A stretch of 46,652 nucleotides of DNA. Origin: Azolla pinnata. Its lineage: Eukaryota > Streptophyta > Polypodiopsida > Salviniales > Salviniaceae. This document shows, in pieces, positions 12,400 to 23,223 of this stretch (position 1 is the first letter of the stretch; each line of letters begins with the position of its first letter). Made by a program: the position numbers and the translations under genes. The DNA lies in contig JBBBWG010026679.1 of the NCBI GenBank assembly GCA_037176905.1, positions 6,193 to 52,844 of the forward strand. The letters run 5' to 3'. The notes under the pieces are model-generated. The model saw only the letters and a program-made list of their open reading frames with translations. It searched no databases and was not told the DNA's origin.

Positions 12400-15300
12400 A
12401 TGGCCATCAACGCTGCCCTTGGAGCTTCGAAGATTCTGATCATCCTTGGTGCCGGTAAGTACTATTTATTCCCAAATTTGGTATACGTAACGAGTTTTGT
12501 TTTTTGCTCTTGTCAATAATCTCTATAAGAATCCAAATCAAGAATTTCCTTGTGTAACCGATGAAAGTCTGGTCTCAAATTTCAACACAAGTAGGCCTTC
12601 TGCTGTAATTTTATCTGTATTCCATTCTCATTGTCATGGAAAGAACATTTCTATGTGGACACGTGCTCTACATAGAAAACCTTTACGATTAAGTAGATGT
12701 GGCATAGCTCAAAACTTCTGGAAAACCATGAACTTAAGTGTCACTATCCTAAACAAATGGATGCTTTCTGTTGTCATTTATCTTTTATGACATTCTGTTG
12801 GAAGAATGATTTTTAGTTGTCATCAAGTCCTCAGCTTTTTAACTTCCATTATGCAAATCTATGAATGTTTCCCAACATTTTAGTTTAGATAATCCAGTAA
12901 ACACGAGAGTTTCTTTCTTCTGTGGTTTGTTTCCATTAAATAAGGTACCAGTCATAGCGTATAAGTAAGGAAGAAGTGTGAATTTCACTTATTCTAAGAT
13001 TATCATGAATTTTCCTAGAACATGTTCCGTTCTTATGAAACATGTGTCGTGAGATTTATTTCCTATTGGTTTGGCATTTGGCAGGCGTGGCAGGATCTGT
13101 TCTTGTGCAAAATGGAAGCCTTTCTGATTTTGTAAATGATACATATTCAGTACGCATCTTCCAGCAGTACAAATCATATATTATTAAGGTCGGGTACAAT
13201 AGATGAAGTAGCAATTAAGGGTTATTTCTCCGTGCATACTCAGGTTCTAGTGAAACATCTAAGGAATGACACCCAATCTAGCAAGCAGAGTTCTGTGGAT
13301 TCTAATCTATTGGCTCAGGTATACATTAACGGATACAGGATTTGAATATAAGCTTTTATGTCTCTTCAACGCTAATCATGCTTGTGATATTTTTGACAGC
13401 TTGATAGACTTAAATTAGAATTGAGACATTTGGCTTCTGAAAGAGGATCAATAACAGTCGTATCAGGAAGTTCTAGATCAAATGGTGAGATTATAGACCC
13501 TAATATTCAAGCTAAAGTTTCTACTAATGCTGAGCTTATATACTATGCCAGTTGTGGGAATCTCTTTCTGCAGCAACCTGACAACCATAAGAGAATTTGT
13601 TTTGATACTTAACATCAGTGTGTGTATGTTGGTCACCTTTTGAGGCTGTGAAAGTAAGTAATATTTGCTGGTGGTGCAAGGCATCTGTAGGTGATCCACA
13701 GTATCTTATTGTAGGCAAAGTATCATTCGAAAATTTTTCTTAGATCTGAAGCGCACTGTTCTCAATGAATACAGGAGAGACGACTGATGGGAAGTAAAGA
13801 TAGAGGCTCTTCATGAGGGGCTTATAGAAGGTAGAGAGGGTGGCATCCAAACTTCATTACCAAGCATGAATTTTGGAGACCACTATAATTTGATACTAAT
13901 AGTGTACTTTGGTGGTTGCCTACGATTTTCCCTCCTATGTTATATGGATTTCTATCCTAAAGCTATTACCAAGCATAGGTAAATTCTTCACTGGCCAGGA
14001 TTTTCTCTCCTACATTATATGGACTTGATTTCTATCCACAGACGATGCCAGTAAAGAGGATGGAGCAAGTCTCAGATGGGTTTTTCCCAATGGATGCATT
14101 GAAATAGTAAAAATTCTTAAAGTGTGGTATGTTACAAGTGACAGGTTCATCATGACATGTTGCCATTAAATTTTCTAGGTATAGAGAAATGGTTCCAAGG
14201 TGAATTCATAATGAAGCTCCTTAGTAAAACTTTGTACACCATTCCCTTCTGTTTCTCTTGCTTTCTCACCTCTGTGAAGTGCTTCTCCTGCATATTGTTA
14301 TATTATGAAAAGGTTCTGCTAAGAGGTACGATATCTATAATGGCTGTAGTATAGAAAAATGGCCTTCAAGTAGTTCAGGGCTGGAGATTTGATCTCGTGA
14401 AGGATCTCCAACTAAGGCACATGCTAAACATGGGATGTTTCAATGTTCCTAGCCAGCTGAAGGGCCATTGTCTTGAGTGAACGGTTACAAGGATTTGAGC
14501 TTTTCAGATTTCTAATCAAATATAATGGTTGGATCTTTAGTGTTAAGCATTTGATCCGGCAGATAGATGCTGTAAAAAAAGCTTTATCATTTATTTGATG
14601 AACAACAGGTGTATTTCTCTCGATTGGTGTGCCAGCATTACTTGTTGGTGCCACTGGTTATGGCTATATGCGATGGAGGGTATGGCAATACTGTTTAAAC
14701 TTTCATAGCTAGCATAGAGTGGTTTCAACACATATCCAAAGTTTCTAAAGTTTAAGAATAAATCTGCAGGGATTCTCTCTGTCAGATTTGATGTATGTGA
14801 CCAAACGGGGCATGTCAGATGCCATTACGAGTGTTTCACAGAACCTTGAACAAGTTACCACAGCCTTATCGGTATGTATGAGGAGGTGAAGCTGGATGAG
14901 AATACTGTTGCTGATTTCTAATCATAGAGGCTTGATTACAGGCAGCAAGGAGACATCTGAATTCCAGGATAGACAAGCTTTCAAGTAATTTGGATCAGAA
15001 TATGGAACTCCAAGGGGAGTTGAAAAATGAGGTGCCTCTCTTTGGTTTCCAGTGTGTGCTCATCAGGATAATTATAAAAGAAATGGCAAAATAAATACGG
15101 AAAAAATTGTGAATGGAGATATCGGGTCATCATTTCCGCTTTTCATATGGCTATCATGTTTGAGGAATATTATCAATAAATCCTTAAATATTCTGTAGGC
15201 ACAAATTTAAGTTTCTCAAAACCCCAAACAATGACTACTTGGAGATCTTTTTCTCTGCTGGAAAATTCTTCATATTGAAGCCAGAAGCTTCTCTTTTAGG

Positions 15301-16190
15301 TTGGCAACTTACGTGGAGATGTAGCAAGATACAGTCTAGAGATTGAGAGTGTGCAGAGGATTGTTCAATCTCTGGTATAACACATTCCATTCGGCCTTTT
15401 GATCTAGTAGCTGTTTGGATCGTAGCTCTAATATTTATTGTTTGTACAGGGTGTGAAAATTGACAGCATTGAAAACAAACAGGTTAGCTTGTGTTTTACT
15501 TTAAAATGTTGACAATATGCTAGCGAAAGTTTTGAGAAAGTTGAGGGTACAATTACGTATTAAGCCAACTGTGCTTTTGTCAGGATATTGCTAATCATGG
15601 TGTCATATACTTATGCAACTTTGTGGAGTCAATGCAGACCCCTCCACGAAATCCTCAACCCTTACAGGTTCTTTGACGAGGCAGCTGCATGCCTTCTGGT
15701 TGTACTCTTTTGGTCTCTCGGTTGATAGATATTGTTACTTGTTTATTTTGTCGGTGGCACAGGGTAGCATACCAAGACCTCGATTGGAGCGTGCATCTTC
15801 AGTTTTTGGTTCTGGTCTAAAGGTAGGATAAGGAGCAGTAAACCATTGAGAAAGATGAAGAATGTAAAACAATCGTGAATCAATGGGAAAAAGGACTGCC
15901 TTATTTCTGTGTTATTTATTCGGTTCTCGTGTGTATTGTTGTGTGTTTTCTGCAGGAACTGCAGTCCATATCTTATGCACTTCAACCCCCAGAAACAGAT
16001 ACGGGTATTCATGCTGCAGATGAGAGTGCATCCAGCCGGACAGTTTCCAGTCCAAGTTTGCAAAGAAACTTAAGTTCTGCCATTTCATTAGGTCTTCCAA
16101 GGTACTATACCTTCATAAATTACAGCATGTCAATCCTTCAAGCCTAGTGGTTTGACTTTCTGCTGTTATCTTTGTAGGCATGCAAAATGA
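12400..16190 (+). CDS. DUF1664 family membrane/coiled-coil protein
   Basis: Thirteen exons give a frame-consistent 311-residue protein: 12400-12454, 13085-13131, 13244-13318, 13400-13484, 14609-14679, 14770-14871, 14942-15031, 15300-15374, 15450-15482, 15584-15667, 15763-15822, 15956-16101, 16178-16190. The order is an N-terminal hydrophobic segment (GASKILIILGAGVAGSVLV), a hydrophilic linker, LDRLKLELRHLA, a second membrane segment (SIGVPALLVGATGYGYMRW), the family signature GFSLSDLMYVTKRGMSDA, and a long heptad-rich helix (about 155-235), then a Ser-rich tail. This matches plant DUF1664 proteins such as At1g27000; their biochemical function is not known to me. The end of exon 2 (GATTTT|gtaaat) leaves this region shorter than in relatives. 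The 3' end is uncertain: exon 12 can instead join 16919-16949 plus 17020-17025, which also keeps frame. Confidence 0.85.
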
Positions 16191-17464
16191 TGAAACTTTC
16201 TGTCAGCTCTACACTTACAAAAAGATCGTACAATGAACAGTGGGTTCTGTACCACAGTACGATGATATATGAGCTGAAAGGTACCGAACAACATCCTTTC
16301 TCGAATCCAATGCGAACTTTTTAATGCCTAGCCTGTCCTCTGTCTAGTATGCATTAATTTATTATATATGCATACGGGAAACATCTGTGAATAATAAGTA
16401 CTCTTATGTAAAAACCCGGGAAGAAGAATGATTGGGGGCTTATTTGAAGGCAATATTCAATGTTTTTGAACTGCTGCCTAGAAGGAATGCGAAATAAAGA
16501 GGGAATAGTTCCGAAGAGGAAACCCAGCAAATCTTGTAGTACAAAATTATCCAACCTCTTTGCAAGGTTTTGTAGATGATGCCTCTTCCATCATCGGCAT
16601 TGCCAACATATTGAGAGCTGCTTGCTGATTGGAGCTAACGACTCGTGTAGCTATTCTGATCAGATCACTTGTTCAAAAAGTTTATGATTCTTTTGATGAT
16701 TTCAGAGAAAATTTTTGTTATTCTTCTCATCATCAAACATTCTTTCTTTGACTTGTAATTTTTTATCAACCTTTGACCTGTAATTTCTCAAATCAGATGG
16801 TTGCGGCTTGCATGTTAACATGTGTTGTGAAGGTTTGTGTGGATCTTTCTAGGCTCAATTGTGGTCTCGGGCGATTTAATATCACTACTCTTCTCCATGT
16901 GTAACAATCTGAATGCAGGTGGAAAAGTTTGGGACAGAATTCTAGCCAGGTAAGTTGCAACATGTTCTAAGCTGAAACACAGCTCAATCATAGGCTAAAT
17001 ATGACCTTGTAAGATGCAGACTTAATACTGAAGTATGCGTCTTAAGAGGCTACTACATACACTTAACTATGAGATTCAAAGGCTTTGATTTGCCATTGAG
17101 AGTGCATTCAAAAGAGGCAAATGTTTTTTAAAGATGGAGATAGGAAAAAGCAGGCGAAGAAAAGAAGCAGGTTTTCAGAAAACATTCAAAACAAAAGACA
17201 AAACATGCGTGACTCCTTCATATGATAACCAAATTAAGTGTTCAAATGCGACATAGAAAGCTAATTCGTTAGCTTTCTTGTAGATTTATAGATCTAAATT
17301 GGGGAGATATAGTGAAAACAATGAAGTTATATTATAAGAAAACACTTGAGATCTTCAATGAAAAACGCAGGTCCTCGAAAGGCTATTTGAGAAGAGCTAG
17401 TAAAAAAGACAATAGATGTTGAGTAGAGAAACGAGTTGAGATAGCGGATGGTTGTTGCTCGACT
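16191..17464. other. 3' UTR and intergenic DNA
   Basis: It contains the 3' UTR of the DUF1664 gene, and possibly an alternative last exon (16919-16949, donor gtaagt). The rest shows no recognisable gene or element. Confidence 0.4.
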
Positions 17465-17632
17465 TCAAGTACTAAACATCTCCGGGTGTCTGATCTTTAA
17501 TTGTCTTTGTTCTAGTGCTTCCTTGCAGAAGTCTAGGACCGAGTCGATGTTAAAACCGTGAGCCCTAAAATCCTCCATCATTTGCTCCGCAACTTCGAAT
17601 AGGATTGAGACTAGTACTTGCCTTGATTCTGC
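17465..17632 (-). other. Orphan protein-like ORF or exon, 55-56 codons
   Basis: On the minus strand an open frame between two TGA stops encodes a balanced amphipathic sequence: ESRQVLVSILFEVAEQ, MMEDFRAHGFNIDSVLDFCK, EALEQRQLKIRHPEMF. A CAG lies just before ESRQ (about 17626-17628), so it could begin as an internal exon. Composition is far more protein-like than other short ORFs in the gap. I do not recognise the family. It may be an exon of a decayed gene; no partner exons were found nearby. Confidence 0.3.
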
Positions 17633-17720
17633 TCAGAATCGTGCAAGATCAGTTAGGTGTCGTTTACATCAATGGTTTTTATTTATTTATCAAATGAGAC
17701 ATGGGTTTTTGGCGAAAGGA

Positions 17721-18428
17721 TTAGGGTTAGGGTTTGGGGATTACACAAATGGTGTGGATCAAACAAGGCAAAAGATTAGGGTTAGGGGGTTTACTTCATA
17801 TGAATGGCTTGGATCAAATGAGAATGCATCGATGTGGGTTTCCGACGCACCAAGGCAAAGATTAGGGTTATTGTTTATTGTAGAAGTGAGTCAGGTCTAG
17901 GGTTAGGGTTACGGGATTAGGGTTATTGTTTATTGTAGAAGTGAGTCAGGTCTAGGGTTAGGGTTATGGGATTAGGGTTATTGTTTATTGTAGAAGTGAG
18001 TCAGGTCTAGGGTTAGGGTTACGGGTCTACATGAATGGCTTGGATCAAATGAGCATGCATCGACATGGGTTCACTTCTACAGTAAACCCTAACCCTAACC
18101 CTAAACTTGACTCACTGCTACAGTAAACCCTAACCCTAACCCTAAACTTGACTCACTTCTACAGTAAACCCTAACCCTAACCCTAAACAGAAACACTAGA
18201 AGTGAGTCAAGTTTAGGGTTAGGGTTAGGGTTTACTGTAGAAGTGAGTCGGGTTTAGGGTTTACACGAATGGCTTGGATCAAATGAGCATGCATCGATGC
18301 GGGTTTCTGGCACAACAAGGCAAAGATTAGGGTTAGGGTTTATCGTAGAAGTGAGTCAGGTTTAGGGTTAGGTTTAGGGTTAGGGTTAGGGTTAGGGTTA
18401 GGGTTAGGGTTTTAGGGTTTTAGGGTTT
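17721..18428. repeat. Interstitial telomeric satellite with an internal inversion
   Basis: TTAGGG/TTTAGGG motifs are woven into longer units. Three 55-bp direct copies lie at 17861-17915, 17916-17970 and 17971-18025 (attagggttattg ... agtgagtcaggtctagggtt). Inverted 41-bp copies follow at 18071-18187 (tcacttctacagtaaaccct ...), and direct copies resume from 18197. A second motif, ggcttggatcaaatgagcatgc, recurs at about 17805, 18037 and 18271. A perfect 39-bp inverted repeat pairs 18150-18188 with 18211-18249 across a 22-base loop. Confidence 0.95.
18360..18428 (+). promoter_or_regulatory. G-strand telomeric array abutting the RH39 leader
   Basis: About ten TTAGGG/TTTAGGG/TTTTAGGG units end 84 bases upstream of the RH39 ATG, with GGG on the sense strand. 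Telo-box motifs (AAACCCTA) are known binding sites of TRB-type Myb proteins in plant promoters. A regulatory role here is inferred from position only. Confidence 0.45.
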
Positions 18429-18511
18429 GATTCTTATCCTTCTTCTTCCTGCTTCCTCCATAGAAACACAGAGAAATCACAGAGACAGAAAACGGAGAGG
18501 AAGCGGTGGCT

Positions 18512-21500
18512 ATGGCGGCTACCCGAGCTCTGGGCCTCTCCAAAGGCCTTCTGCTTCTACGCTCTTCCGAGATGGGTTTCTTCTCCTTCTCTCCTTTCCC
18601 TCCCTCCCTCTCTTCTTCTTCTTCTTCGTCCCGAATCCTGCAAACCCTAATTCATGCTCCGCATCGCCCTCCTCTCCTGTACCCTCACCGCGCTCGCCTT
18701 CTCTCTGCCACTTCTCTTTCCTCACGCCAGGTAACGTTTGCAGACGAAGAAGAAGACGAAGAAGGAGGAGGAGGAGGAGGAGGAGGAGGAGGAGGAAGAG
18801 GAGATGGGTCCTCGCTTCTCCTTGAGAGGCTCAGGTCAAGGCATCTCACGAAGCAAGCACCATCGAGAGAGACACTGTCGAAGAAGAAAACGAGCGCAAA
18901 GAGCTTGAAGAAGAGGGAAGACTCGGCAGAGAGCTCTGCTTCGTTGGACATGATGTCTTCTTCTGCTTCTTCTTCTTCTTCTTCTTCTTCTCCTGCTTCG
19001 TTCAGCGAGCTCTCTCTGAGTGAAGAGCTCTTGTCTGCAGTCGCCGAGCTGGGATTAACACAGCCAACAGAGGTGCAATGCCGAGCTATTCCTGCTGTTC
19101 TCGATGGGAAGAGCGTTGTCATAGCGTCACACACAGGGTCTGGAAAGACATTGGCGTATATGATACCACTCATTCAGGCATTCCTTCTTTCACCTATACC
19201 CTGAAAAATCTGTTTTTTTCACGTCGTCATCATCGTCAGCATCAGCTTCTTCTTGTTCTTCTTATCCTTAATTCAACTAATCATTCCCATAATTTCTCTT
19301 GATTTCAATTGTTTTCTTTCTGTCCTGCATTTTGCAATTCTGTTTTCTGCTTTTCCGTCAGTGTTTCTCCTTCATTTGCTTCTGGGTCTCATTTAATCCA
19401 TGTACATTCTCATGTCTTTTTGCATATTTTTCTGATTCAATGCATATGCAATGTCGTGTTTCTTATGGTTCTGATCAACCCACGCTCAGTATCTTGTTGC
19501 TTTTGGCTCGGATTCAATCCATTTGCAGTAATCTTGTTTCAAGCTCTTCGAATTTGTTTCCTCTGGAAAGTTTGATCTTTCTTTTTTCCAAATGTTAACT
19601 TACCATGCTAATTCTCTTTCTTGATTTTTGGTTTCTGTTCCTTTCTTTATTTTATGCTTGCAATTTAATCCTGTTTTCTAAATCATTCCATATGCATTGT
19701 CATGTCCAGTCTCTCAGAAGAGACGAGGTAGAGCTTGAGAAAGCTTCTAGAGCCCGAAGACCTCGAGCTGTGGTTCTCTGCCCAACCAGAGAACTTGCTG
19801 AACAGGTATGATGGTATGAATCTCTGTGTCTATTTGTACAGATAGTTTGTGAATACATATATATACTGAGAATATTTCCACAATGGTGAACATTTCAGTC
19901 ATTTGTCAACATTTGTATGACATTTTTTATTTGATTATAGGAAGTTGTTGTTTATGCAATATATCAAAATCAATGTCGTATGATAGATCTGTACTTGGAA
20001 CTCGTACATAACATTCATTGTATTTCCTTGTACCAAGCATTGAAATCTCATCGCATATTTGTGAATGACTGAGATTCCACTTCATTATTTTCCTTGACAT
20101 CAGCATGTTCACTACGTATAGGTGTTTCGAGTAGCAAAATCCATTTGTCATCATGCAAAGTTCAGAGCAACTCTGATTGGAGGAGGTGTGCGTATGAGGC
20201 CTCAAGAAGATGCTCTGAATGCTCCCATAGACATGCTTGTTGGCACACCTGGCCGACTGTTGAAACATATTGAGGATGGAAACATGGCATATGGCGATCT
20301 CAAGTATGTGGTGAGCTTTCCCTTACTCTTCTTTTGGGTATTTCTTTTGTGTCAGACTACTGTTAGTGAGATGCAAGCACTCTAAACCCCTAGAAGTAAC
20401 TATGGAGTTAAACTTGCTAGCATAATTTTGACCATCTATTTCATGGAGCTGTCACACGGAAGACTCTTTCCACATGCCCCAATCGCCGTTCTGAATTCTT
20501 AGGATTTGCTGTTTTGTTTTCCCAGGTTTTAGATGAGGCAGATACGATGTTCGATCGAGGGTTTGGTCCGGAAATAAAGAAGTTCTTTGTTCCGTTGCGA
20601 AATCGGTCTGTAAAAGCAGAAGATGCTGGTTTCCAGACGATTCTTGTGACAGCTACTATAACACAGGTCCTTTACTTAGATTGCTAGTCATCTTCTTCAT
20701 GTTTTTGATGTTGTGTATGTATATATAGCTTCTGATTGCATGCATTTAGAAGGAATCTGCTGTCTGAAGATTTAAGTCCTAAATAGGGTGTACAAAAGCT
20801 TTTGGATGCGGAGTTTCCTGGGATAAAGCACATCAAGACTTCCACATTGCATAAGAAGGTTACAACTGCCCGTCATGGATTCATTAAGCTATCGGGTACT
20901 GAGAACAAGTTGGAGTCTCTTCTTCAGGTGGAGTTTATGTTAAATATTACATTGCTTTCTTATCCTTCTATATCTTGCACATATATGATGTGGCAGTGCT
21001 TTTAATATTCATAGCCAAACTGTTTGTATTGCCAGATTGGAAGTATGAAAAAGTCTAACCCTTTGTGGCCCTTGTGGGTGAAAAAATTAGGTACTAGAGC
21101 CAAGTCTTTCGAAGGGAGAAAGGGTCATGGTCTTTTGTAACACATTGAACTCTTGTCGTGCTGTTGATCATTTTCTAAGGGAGAACAATATTCCAACTGT
21201 CAATTATCATGGAGCAGTACCAGCTGATGAGAGGTCGTTCATTCTCTTCCTTGATAGTTATTTGTACTTACCCTCTTCCATGTTGGTCTTATATGCCATT
21301 ATCTGAGTGTCAATTACTATGCAAAATTTCATTTATCCTTTATTTGATTATTTATTACAGGGTGGACGTCTTAAACATGTTCAAAAATGAAGATAAATGC
21401 CCGGCCCTGGTTTGCACCGACCTTGCGGCACGAGGGTTAGATCTTGTGGTGGATCATGTGATAATGTTTGACTTCCCTTTGAATTCGGTAAGTAAAGGAC

Positions 21501-22355
21501 TTCACTTCAAATGTTTGAAGTTTTGAGCTACATATGCTCAAACATACGTACATACAATAGATTTTTAAGTAGTTTTTATTTATTTTCCCTATCAGATTGA
21601 TTACCTCCATCGCACTGGTCGAACTGCCCGGATGGGTGCTAAAGGTAACGAGATTCTTTCACTCATATTTTTTCTGTTTGCCCAAGCTGCAAGAGTTGGT
21701 TAGTTGGTAACAAAATCCAATGGCTGCCTGTTCCTCCTGTTGCAATAGCTACTTTTATTGTATTAAACCTCTTAAGTTTCCACTTACAGCTTTTATTGCA
21801 TGTTATGGAAATGTAGTGCACAGGAGTTCATGTATTGTGTATAAATTGTTTTGTTTGTTTTGTGTAGGGAGAATTACGAGCTTAGTTACTAAGCGTAGCT
21901 TGGCCTTAGCTGAACATATAGAGGAGGCAATTCAGAAAGGATTACCATTGGATGGTGTGACAGCCGAGAGGTCTGAGCTGTCTGAGGGTAAGAGACAATC
22001 ACTGGTACGGTCGAAACCGAAGGAGGGTGGAAAGACTGGTAGATATGCAAGGACACCACAAAAGAAGTTTCTAACCTCTGGACGAGGAAGAACTACTCCA
22101 TCCTCTGTTCCGTCAGTGTCGCAAAACGTTGCTAGATCTGCTGTGCGATCGGGTCCAGCTTCCAAGCTTGTGATTTCTTCAAGATCTTCTGCACGGTCAG
22201 GTTCAAGTTCATCGGTTCCATCTAAATCTATGAAGGCACCCATGGGTAAAGCTGTTGCTGCAAAGGACACACGGGCGGTAATAAAAAAACTTGGCGAGCA
22301 AAGAACAGCAAAGAAGATGGGCCAGAGGATGGTAAAAGTAGCTGGCAGAAAGTAG
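18512..22355 (+). CDS. RH39: Chloroplast DEAD-box RNA helicase, RH39 type
   Basis: Nine exons (18512-19177, 19710-19805, 20122-20310, 20526-20666, 20787-20927, 21091-21233, 21361-21487, 21596-21644, 21868-22355) give 679 residues. It is an ATP-dependent RNA helicase; Arabidopsis RH39 is needed for plastid 23S rRNA maturation. Motifs are all present: Q motif region [10 protein letters not shown], motif I SHTGSGKT (206-213), PTRELAEQ (247-254), TPGR (296-299), DEAD (320-323), TAT in place of SAT (359-361), TDLAARGLD (478-486) and HRTGRTAR (506-513). The N-terminus (1-75) is Ser/Arg-rich like a transit peptide. Low-complexity runs of Glu, Gly and Ser follow. The C-terminus (from about 545) is Lys/Arg/Ser-rich, as in RH39. 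Intron 1 appears to use a GC donor (CAG|gcattc at 19178), because no GT gives the right frame. ATG 18512 is the first ATG of the frame after the telomeric array. Confidence 0.93.
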
Positions 22356-23223
22356 TTTGACATCATAAGGAGAAATAGAGGCAGATGTAAATTTCTTGCC
22401 CTCCCATTTTCTTGTAAATTTCTATGTAATTGAGCATATGTTTTCTGCAATCAGCTCAACTCCACATTGCAAAGGCTAATAGAGTTAATTTCACTAGGCT
22501 TTTTGGGTAGCGGTGAGGACATCAGAATACGGTGTAACAGGAGAAAGATAATGCCAAAACCCTCCTTTGTACATTGTGCTGTCATCTTCATTCAGAAGTT
22601 GAAGAATGAATAAAACCTCTATTTAGGTTGGAATGAGTAAGAATTGCATCATTTGTAAAAGTACTTTTGTGAAGTGGTTGCTTTTGAAATGTATCCCTGC
22701 ATCAATTAGCAATAGTAAAAAACATATGCATCAGTGGATTCCACTCTGAATAGTTAAACAATAATTAAACAGTGCGACACGCTCCGGAGGAAACATAAAT
22801 ATTATCTTAACCATGAAAGAATGCATGAACAATATTGACACTTCTCAATCTAGTTTGGCGACAAACTTATGAACCCCCAAAGTTGGTTGTTAACTAACAC
22901 CCCCGACTGCCGGATAGATTCTGCACTAAATTAGTAGTAATTTGCATGGTAGTATATAGAGAACCAGGTACAATGACAATTAGCATACAGGAAGGAAGCT
23001 CAGTTCAGTGGACAGCTACATTCTATACATAATTCCTTTTTGTTGCAAGTATTGTACAAGTCCATTTCTATTTGTCATCTCACCAATGATGAAAAATGAG
23101 CACTAAGCAGATGAAATCGGAGAATCACACATGCACAAAATGTACAAGCATAAAAACCAAGAGCAGCATGATGAGCATTCCTCTTCCTGAGCAAGCTTTT
23201 GGCAAATGGATACAAGGTCCTGA
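22356..23223. other. Convergent 3' region of RH39 and the hydrolase gene
   Basis: Two genes on opposite strands end here, 868 bases apart. A possible RH39 poly(A) signal lies at 22609. Nothing else is recognised. Confidence 0.5.
22609..22614 (+). terminator. Possible poly(A) signal of RH39
   Basis: AATAAA in gaatgaataaaacct, about 250 bases past the stop codon. It is a plausible but unproven cleavage signal. Confidence 0.3.

Noticed and set aside
18427-19173. Alternative ORFs in other frames, on both strands, over the start of RH39
   Set aside because: They overlap RH39 exon 1, which carries the conserved motifs; low-complexity GAA/GGA/TCT runs keep other frames open.
21932-22450. 172-codon minus-strand ORF
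   Set aside because: Shadow of RH39 exon 9, whose sense frame continues the helicase in frame.
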